Notes under the pieces: model-generated
What the model was told of the DNA's origin: nothing
Seen by the model: the letters and a program-made list of their open reading frames with translations, nothing else
The model's database searches: none
Shown: positions 20,765 to 25,601 of the stretch, in pieces
How positions within the stretch are numbered: position 1 is the stretch's first letter
How the letters are laid out: each line of letters opens with the position of its first letter
NCBI GenBank assembly: GCA_014879435.1
Contig: JACSSB010000233.1
Span: 1-25,601, forward strand
Direction of reading: 5' to 3'
Length of the DNA stretch: 25,601 bases
Origin: Phycisphaerales bacterium
GTDB lineage: Bacteria > Pseudomonadota > Gammaproteobacteria > Competibacterales > Competibacteraceae
Made by a program: the position numbers and the translations under genes

Positions 20765-21409
20765 TCAGTACTCGGATATGACCGGTGGTGGTATGGGCGG
20801 CTGATCTTCGGTCAGCAGAGCCTGAACTTCGGTCAAGCCCGCTCGCCGCATTGGGCGACCATCGACTGGGCTTCGTGGCGCTTCTCGTTCAGCCAGTGGT
20901 GTGAAAACAGTCAGGTCGATATGGTTGCCATCAGCATCGAACCGAAAAACGGGCATACAACTCAGATCGCCGTTACCCAGCCTGAGACGGCGCTCACTCG
21001 TATCAAATGGAATACAGCGCTCTGCCAAGAACAGCAATACGTCTGTGGGTGTGTCAGCGAACAGATGCAGATGAATGTCCGTGTGCGGACCAGCGACACC
21101 GCTCAATACTGGGCCGACCAACCTGGGTCGGAAACGAGCCAAAAAGCGCATAGCTTCAACGGCAGTTTCACGCAAGCTCCGCAGATGAAGTGCTTGGCGA
21201 TCGGCATGGAACAGTCGTTGATAGTCGAGCAGAGCCTGCTCGATCTCGGTGTTATCTGGCAGAGCAGCCTTGTCGGTTACCGCCAGGCGAAGAGCGGCCT
21301 TGCGCTTGGCGCTACGAAAGTCCTGAACACCTTCCTCGATTATGATTCGGGCGCACTCCTGAGCCATGAGGATCTTGAGTCGCGGAGTGTGGTAGTGGCG
21401 TCGGGTCAT
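20765..21409 (-). CDS. Unrecognised 214-residue protein with a degenerate nucleotidyltransferase-like pattern
   Basis: I do not recognise this gene with certainty. The N-terminal third (YHTPRLKILMAQECARIIIE, FRSAKRKAALRLAV) is basic and helical. The centre reads RFRPRLVGPVLSGVAGPHTD then IHLHLFAD, and later NHIDLTVFTP, ending SPVDGRPMRRAGLTEVQALL. A hydrophobic strand ending in SG, then D-x-H, then a later h-D-h strand resembles the core of nucleotidyltransferase-fold proteins (GS...DxD...D), with the second Asp of DxD replaced by His. An equally long frame exists on the opposite strand (20762-21466), but this strand reads like a folded protein, with alternating helices and strands and a sensible amphipathic pattern. 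It is divergent from pilM, where pseudomonads carry ponA. Confidence 0.72.
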   Translation of the reverse strand: MTRRHYHTPRLKILMAQECARIIIEEGVQDFRSAKRKAALRLAVTDKAALPDNTEIEQALLDYQRLFHADRQALHLRSLRETAVEAMRFLARFRPRLVGPVLSGVAGPHTDIHLHLFADTPTDVLLFLAERCIPFDTSERRLRLGNGDLSCMPVFRFDADGNHIDLTVFTPLAEREAPRSPVDGRPMRRAGLTEVQALLTEDQPPIPPPVISEY

Positions 21410-21483
21410 GGGCGGATTCCGGGCGATGCGATGGAGATAGGCTGCAGAATTTCTCCAGCCTCTTAGGCAGGGTTGTTTGCTAT

Positions 21484-21500
21484 ATTCCGAAGTACGGAAT
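21484..21500. promoter_or_regulatory. Inverted repeat in the pilM upstream region
   Basis: ATTCCG-AAGTA-CGGAAT (6-base arms, 5-base centre) lies between the divergent 214-residue protein gene and pilM, 38 bases before the pilM start. It is a candidate operator. I found no clear sigma-70 or sigma-54 promoter in this region. Confidence 0.35.
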
Positions 21501-21537
21501 TGATTCGTTCACTCAGGCTTAATTGAGGAAGCGTAAC

Positions 21538-22638
21538 TTGGCTCTGTTCAAGCGTAAAGAACCTATTCTGGGCATCGACATCAGCCCCTCGGCGATCAAG
21601 TTGATTGAATTAAGCCGTTCTGGGGCACGATTTCGCGTCGAATCCTTCGCTGTGGAACCCTTGGGCGAGGGAATGATGGAGGATCGCAATCCTGTTGATC
21701 CCGAAGCGATAGGCGAGGTGATCAAACGGGCTTGCCGTAGAGCAGGCACCCGCACGCGTCGTGCTGCTGTTGCCGTGCCCACCTCTAACGTGATCATGCG
21801 CACCATCCCGATGCCGATGGAATTTAAGGAAAGCGATATCGAAGTCAATGTTTCGATTGAGGCAGCCCAATATATTCCGTATCCCATTGAGGAAATTTAT
21901 CTGGATTTTGAGATGAAAGGACCATCTCAAGCCAGCACTGAGATGCAGGATGTCATGCTGGTAGCCACGCGTAAGGAAAATGTGGATATTCGGGAAGCTG
22001 CAATTAAGAATGCGGGGCTGATTCCGGTTATCGTAGATGTTGAAGCCTATGCGTTGGAAAATGCCTTTCGCTTGGTGATGGACGGTTTGCCCAAGGTCAG
22101 CGGTGGCTCGCTAAGTCTGGACAAACCACGAGAGGGGTTGACCGCACTGGTTGATATCGGCGCTACCATCACCAATTTGTACGTTCTACAACAAGACCAC
22201 GTTATTTTTACTCGTGAGCAGAGTTTCGGTTGCGACATGTTAACTTTCCGAATCGCTGAGACCTATGGTTTATCACGAGAACAGGCCGAACATGCTAAGT
22301 ACTCCGTTGATCCGGTGGCTGAAGATTTCGCCATGACGGTGCTAGAACCTTTCAAACATACGTTGGCCGAACAGATCGGGCATGGTCTGCAGTTCTTCTT
22401 TTCCTCCGATCTATATGCCTCAGGTCGCTATAATATAGAGACGATTGTCTTGGTGGGAGGCGGTGCCATGATCATGGGTTTGGACCGAGTAGTGACGGAA
22501 GTACTGGGCATCGCTACGACGGTTGCCAATCCTTTCAAGAATATGGGTAGCGCCCCTAAAGTAAACAGTAATGCCTTATTGCGTGATGCGCCCTTGTTGG
22601 CGGTCGCCAGTGGGTTGGCCCTTAGGAGTTTTGACTGA
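21538..22638 (+). CDS. pilM: Type IV pilus assembly protein PilM
   Basis: Cytoplasmic actin-like ATPase-fold protein of the inner-membrane alignment complex; it binds the N-terminal peptide of PilN. With TTG 21538 it has 366 residues and begins MALFKRKEPILGIDISPSAI, the usual PilM N-terminus with the first phosphate loop. VPTSNVIMRTIPMP, LVDIGATITNLYVL (second phosphate loop) and IVLVGGGAMIMGLD (adenosine motif) follow. The frame opens at TTG 21523, but GAGGAAG sits 7-13 bases before TTG 21538, which fits better; no ATG is available. It is the first gene of a tight pilMNOPQ operon, with pilN beginning 1 base after the stop. Confidence 0.96.
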   Translation: MALFKRKEPILGIDISPSAIKLIELSRSGARFRVESFAVEPLGEGMMEDRNPVDPEAIGEVIKRACRRAGTRTRRAAVAVPTSNVIMRTIPMPMEFKESDIEVNVSIEAAQYIPYPIEEIYLDFEMKGPSQASTEMQDVMLVATRKENVDIREAAIKNAGLIPVIVDVEAYALENAFRLVMDGLPKVSGGSLSLDKPREGLTALVDIGATITNLYVLQQDHVIFTREQSFGCDMLTFRIAETYGLSREQAEHAKYSVDPVAEDFAMTVLEPFKHTLAEQIGHGLQFFFSSDLYASGRYNIETIVLVGGGAMIMGLDRVVTEVLGIATTVANPFKNMGSAPKVNSNALLRDAPLLAVASGLALRSFD

Positions 22639-22639
22639 C

Positions 22640-23206
22640 ATGACGCGCATCAATCTGCTGCCTTGGCGTGAGGCGCGTCGTGTCCAGCGACGGCGTGAGT
22701 TGGTCTCGATACTCGCGGTAGTGGCATTACTTGCCGCAGGTGTCGTCTTTGTGGTACAAATCGAAATTACTGATCGTATCGAGTTCCAGCAGGAACGCAA
22801 CGATTATCTGCGTGGTGAGCTGGCACGGCTTAAGAAAGCTGCCGAGGAAATTCAGGCATTACAGGAAACTCGAAATCGGCTAGTAGAGCGACTGAATGTC
22901 ATTCAAAAGCTACAAACTAGCCGTCCTGGCATGGTGCGTGTACTAGATGAATTGGTTCGACTGGTTCCTCAGGACATCTATCTGACAGCTTTCAAGACCA
23001 CGGGTGGCCAAGTGACGCTCAATGGTATTGCTCGTTCTGACGTGATTATTTCTGAATTTATGCGCAGTATTCGAGACGCTAGTCTGTTTGGTGAACCGGT
23101 CTTGCAGGTAATTCAGACTAAAAGTATAAATAACGTACAGGCGCGGGTATTCGAACTCATTATCCCGTTGAAATTGGATGCGAAGAAGGCGGGAGATGAA
23201 ACATGA
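22640..23206 (+). CDS. pilN: Type IV pilus assembly protein PilN
   Basis: Inner-membrane protein of the pilus alignment complex. The 188-residue sequence begins MTRINLLPWREARRVQRRRE; INLLPWRE is the conserved cytoplasmic peptide that binds PilM. One membrane segment (about 21-40) is followed by a periplasmic coiled coil (about 45-90, rich in Glu, Arg and Leu) and a ferredoxin-like domain. The frame is open further upstream inside pilM, but the INLLPWRE N-terminus fixes the start at 22640. Its stop overlaps the pilO start by 4 bases, pointing to translational coupling. Confidence 0.96.
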   Translation: MTRINLLPWREARRVQRRRELVSILAVVALLAAGVVFVVQIEITDRIEFQQERNDYLRGELARLKKAAEEIQALQETRNRLVERLNVIQKLQTSRPGMVRVLDELVRLVPQDIYLTAFKTTGGQVTLNGIARSDVIISEFMRSIRDASLFGEPVLQVIQTKSINNVQARVFELIIPLKLDAKKAGDET

Positions 23207-23871
23207 ACCTGTCAGAAATCAATCTCAACGATTTTGATCTGCGAGAGGCTGGTGATTGGCCATGGATGGGCAAGATCATATTAGCTGTTCTAGTTATCGC
23301 TGCTGTGTTGGGGGCGGGTTACTACTTTTTCACCAATAGCAGCTTAGAAGAGCTGGACCGGGTGAGTAACGAGGAACAGAAGCTGCGACAGGAGTTTATC
23401 GAGAAACAGCGAGTCGCGGCTAATCTGGAATCGTTTCGGGCGCAGCTTAAACAGATGGAGGCCGAATTGGAGATTATGCTACGGCAGTTGCCAACCGGTA
23501 CCGAGATGCCTGATCTGTTACAGGATATATCCAATACGGGTAAGAAAAATGGTCTGGACTTTGAGCTGTTTAAACCTGAGGCTGAACAACCTCGGGATTT
23601 TTATGCCGCCAAGCCGATCACCATTAAAGCCCAGGGGACTTACCATCAGTTTGGTGCATTCGTCAGCGGTGTTGCGGCGCTGTCACGGATTGTGACCTTA
23701 GAGAATGCGACATTGACCAGCAAGGTGGCGACTAGCAAAGGTGACAAGAAACCTGGTGGCGCGGAGTCCCTTGATATCCAGGCAACTTTGCAGACTTATC
23801 GTTACATGGATGAGGCCAGCGAGCCGCCAGCTGCCGGTCAGCAAAAAGGCGGGAGGGCTGCTAAGAAATGA
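23203..23871 (+). CDS. pilO: Type IV pilus assembly protein PilO
   Basis: Partner of PilN in the inner-membrane alignment complex. The protein has 222 residues: a cytoplasmic start (MNLSEINLNDFDLREAGDWP), a membrane segment at about 24-43, a coiled coil (about 48-100) and the periplasmic domain LPTGTEMPDLLQDISNTGKK with FELFKPEAEQ. It closes with YRYMDEASE and a Lys/Gly-rich tail. It overlaps pilN and pilP by 4 bases each (ATGA), so the three are translationally coupled. Confidence 0.95.
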   Translation: MNLSEINLNDFDLREAGDWPWMGKIILAVLVIAAVLGAGYYFFTNSSLEELDRVSNEEQKLRQEFIEKQRVAANLESFRAQLKQMEAELEIMLRQLPTGTEMPDLLQDISNTGKKNGLDFELFKPEAEQPRDFYAAKPITIKAQGTYHQFGAFVSGVAALSRIVTLENATLTSKVATSKGDKKPGGAESLDIQATLQTYRYMDEASEPPAAGQQKGGRAAKK

Positions 23872-24458
23872 ACATGCGCCTTGACTCGAATGCTGCCGCG
23901 CTCGTCCGCGCCATCCTAGCGTTGAGTGCGGGGTTCATCGCACTGGCGGGTTGTACCCAACACGATATGACCGACTTGCAGCAGTTCGTTGCGACCACCA
24001 AACGTACTACACCGGTGAAGAAACCCGATCCACCACCGGAGATCAAACCTTATACGCCGTTTACCTATACCGCGCAGGGAATCAAGGATCCGTTCATCGT
24101 AGCCCCGTTCGCTCAGGAAGAGGAGCTAGAGCTGACCCAGGCACTGGCGATCCAGCAGAGTGGCAATTACACCGGGGTGCGGCCCGATCCCAATCGGGTG
24201 CGGGAAGAATTGGAAAAATATTCGCTGGGTTCACTCAAGATGATGGGAACTTTTCGCATGGGCGGTGGCGGCGAGTTGTGGGCGCTGGTCCTAGCGCCTG
24301 ATGGTGTCGTGCACCGGGTGCAGAAAAATAATTACCTGGGGACCAACCACGGCAAGATTGTCGATATCACGGAGCAACGGGTTGATTTGCGGGAGATCGT
24401 TCCGGATGGGCCCGGGCGCTGGCAGGAACGAGATGCGTTTCTGTCGCTTACCCAATGA
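23868..24458 (+). CDS. pilP: Type IV pilus lipoprotein PilP
   Basis: Inner-membrane lipoprotein linking PilNO to the secretin PilQ. The 196-residue sequence has a lipobox FIALAGC with lipidated Cys29. A Pro-rich unstructured linker (TPVKKPDPPPEIKPYTPF) follows, with the PilQ/PilO contact region GIKDPFIVAPF. The C-terminal beta domain contains SLGSLKMMGTFRMGG, LVLAPDGVVHRVQKNNYLG and NHGKIVDITEQRVDLREIV. It matches the pseudomonad protein in domain order, though it is slightly longer. It overlaps pilO by 4 bases, and pilQ begins 16 bases later. Confidence 0.96.
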   Translation: MNMRLDSNAAALVRAILALSAGFIALAGCTQHDMTDLQQFVATTKRTTPVKKPDPPPEIKPYTPFTYTAQGIKDPFIVAPFAQEEELELTQALAIQQSGNYTGVRPDPNRVREELEKYSLGSLKMMGTFRMGGGGELWALVLAPDGVVHRVQKNNYLGTNHGKIVDITEQRVDLREIVPDGPGRWQERDAFLSLTQ

Positions 24459-24474
24459 TTAGGGGGGAAGTGTC

Positions 24475-25601
24475 ATGACGAGCAGGTCCATGAACGAAGG
24501 CCAACATGACCGGCAATCGAGCGGGGGATGGCTATCGCTAGCGTTGGCGGTTACGGCTTTCTTGATTTGGGGAATGATATTGGGGGGGCGGAATGAGGTA
24601 TTGGCGGCTACTCCTCAGCAGCAGGAGCCGATACTGCAAGGAGTAGATATCAGCCCGTTAGCAGGGAGCCGTTTGCAACTTCGCTTTCGTCTTTCAGAAC
24701 CGCCTACACAACCGCCAAGTACTTTCACTATCAACGAGCCAGCGCGTATCGTGTTGGATTTTCTGAATACACGCAATGGTTTGAATACGCGACAGCAGGT
24801 TGTCAATGTTGGAGTGGCTGATCGGATCAGCGTGTTGGAGGGGGCTGATCGGACCCGAGCCTCGCTCAATCTGGCTCGGTTAGTGCCCTACAAGATACAG
24901 GTACAAGGCAATACAGTGTTGCTAACACTGGAGAATGCGGGGACGAGTAGTGTAAGAACCCCAGCACCTACTCCAACGGCATCAGTTACCGCCGCCGCTA
25001 CGGAGCGCCACCGCGACACGCCAGTTTTGACACCACGGCGTAATATCAGCGATACCAGCTTTCGGCGTGGTCCAGGTGGGCAAGGTGTGATCACAGTCAA
25101 ACTGTCGAGTCCAGATATTCCAGTGGATGTGCGGCAGGAAGGTAATCAAATCATCGCCGATTTCCAAGGAGCGACTTTGTCAAAGGGGCAGCAACGGCGT
25201 TTAGATGTGACCGACTTCGCCACGCCGGTGACGGTAGTAGAGGCGCTGAATCGGGGAAATAATGCTCGCTTAAGCATTCTGCCCAGTCCTCCTTTCGAAT
25301 ATCTAGCCTATCAAGCTAATGATTTGTATGTGATTGAGGTGCGTCCACCACAAGTATCTCCAGAAGAAGAAGAGAAGGAGGCGTCACTTGATCCATCCAA
25401 AAAGAAATATAAGGGAGATCTGTTGTCGCTGAATTTCCAAGATATCGAGGTGCGGGCAATCTTGCAGATCTTGGCAGACTTCACTGGGCTGAACATCGTA
25501 GTTAGTGACAGTGTGAAGGGTAATTTGACATTACGCTTGCAGAATGTACCTTGGGATCAGGCGCTCGATATCATCATGCGTACCAAGGGTTTGGCCATGC
25601 G
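24475..25601 (+). CDS. pilQ: Type IV pilus secretin PilQ, C-terminal part beyond the window
   Basis: Outer-membrane secretin through which the pilus passes. About 375 codons are seen and the frame runs off the right edge. There is an 18-residue hydrophilic lead before a hydrophobic signal segment (about 19-37) with a likely cut after VLAA. Two AMIN domains follow (about 52-142 and 183-297), the peptidoglycan-binding modules of PilQ, separated by a Thr/Ala/Pro-rich linker. Next is the secretin/TonB short N-terminal domain (LLSLNFQDIEVRAILQILAD, GLNIVVSDSVKGNLTLRLQN, VPWDQALDIIMRTKGLAM). The secretin pore domain lies beyond the window. AGGGGGGAAG precedes ATG 24475. It is the last recognised member of the operon. 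Confidence 0.95.
   Translation, partial: MTSRSMNEGQHDRQSSGGWLSLALAVTAFLIWGMILGGRNEVLAATPQQQEPILQGVDISPLAGSRLQLRFRLSEPPTQPPSTFTINEPARIVLDFLNTRNGLNTRQQVVNVGVADRISVLEGADRTRASLNLARLVPYKIQVQGNTVLLTLENAGTSSVRTPAPTPTASVTAAATERHRDTPVLTPRRNISDTSFRRGPGGQGVITVKLSSPDIPVDVRQEGNQIIADFQGATLSKGQQRRLDVTDFATPVTVVEALNRGNNARLSILPSPPFEYLAYQANDLYVIEVRPPQVSPEEEEKEASLDPSKKKYKGDLLSLNFQDIEVRAILQILADFTGLNIVVSDSVKGNLTLRLQNVPWDQALDIIMRTKGLAM

Noticed and set aside
1..25601. Mobile elements, CRISPR arrays, attachment sites
   Set aside because: No transposase or integrase frames, no regularly spaced repeats, and the tRNA-Gly gene has no duplicated 3' end nearby.

Overview
The window reads as a chromosomal core-genome segment of a gammaproteobacterium. 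The evidence is gene content and order: hslV-hslU-DUF971-ubiE-ubiJ-ubiB, a yibN-type rhodanese followed by secB and gpsA, ctpA beside a phosphoglycerate mutase, and pilMNOPQ. Protein sequences such as RimO, HslUV, GltA and YjbQ are close to the Escherichia coli/Pseudomonas forms. The genus cannot be fixed from the sequence alone. I see no insertion sequence, prophage, CRISPR array or obvious island.

Layout. Positions 1-1094, minus strand: 5' part of dapB (cut by the window edge), then tRNA-Gly(CCC) with its own promoter and terminator. 1241-1561 minus: a small H-NS-family protein, divergent from trmB (1727-2506). 2684-4446 plus: a YjbQ-family protein and a D-Ala-D-Ala carboxypeptidase with an unusual basic tail, ending at a bidirectional terminator shared with gltA (4539-5825 minus). 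6129-6374 minus: type-B ribosomal protein L31. 6586-7908 plus: rimO, then about 320 bases without a gene that hold a string of hairpins ending in a strong terminator. 8231-13699 plus: hslV, hslU, a DUF971 protein, ubiE, ubiJ and ubiB, reading as one compact proteostasis/ubiquinone cluster. 13712-16624 minus: a YajL-like DJ-1 protein, ctpA and gpmA. 16907-19436 plus: an ArsR-family regulator, a membrane-anchored rhodanese, secB and gpsA. 19678-19893 minus: a DUF1289 protein. 19894-20479: a long stretch with no convincing gene. Then a conserved small acidic protein (plus) converges on an unrecognised 214-residue protein (minus). 21538-25601 plus: the type IV pilus operon pilM, pilN, pilO, pilP and the start of pilQ, cut by the right edge.

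How the parts relate. UbiE, UbiJ and UbiB act in aerobic ubiquinone synthesis. HslUV is an ATP-dependent protease. SecB feeds preproteins to the Sec pathway. CtpA and the carboxypeptidase work in the envelope. PilMNOP form the inner-membrane alignment complex and PilQ the outer-membrane secretin of the type IV pilus.

The points most worth following are: (1) the ArsR regulator carries two cysteines 66 residues apart at the positions used by SqrR/BigR persulfide sensors and sits just upstream of a rhodanese; (2) a GpmA-type mutase occupies the place where relatives carry the unrelated GpmI, with envC and grxC also missing from the neighbourhood; (3) the carboxypeptidase has lost the usual C-terminal anchor domain and has a duplicated, strongly basic tail; (4) the 214-residue protein beside pilM has a degenerate nucleotidyltransferase-like signature; (5) two gene-free stretches (7909-8230 and 19894-20479) are rich in palindromes. 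No clearly new multi-gene system is visible.
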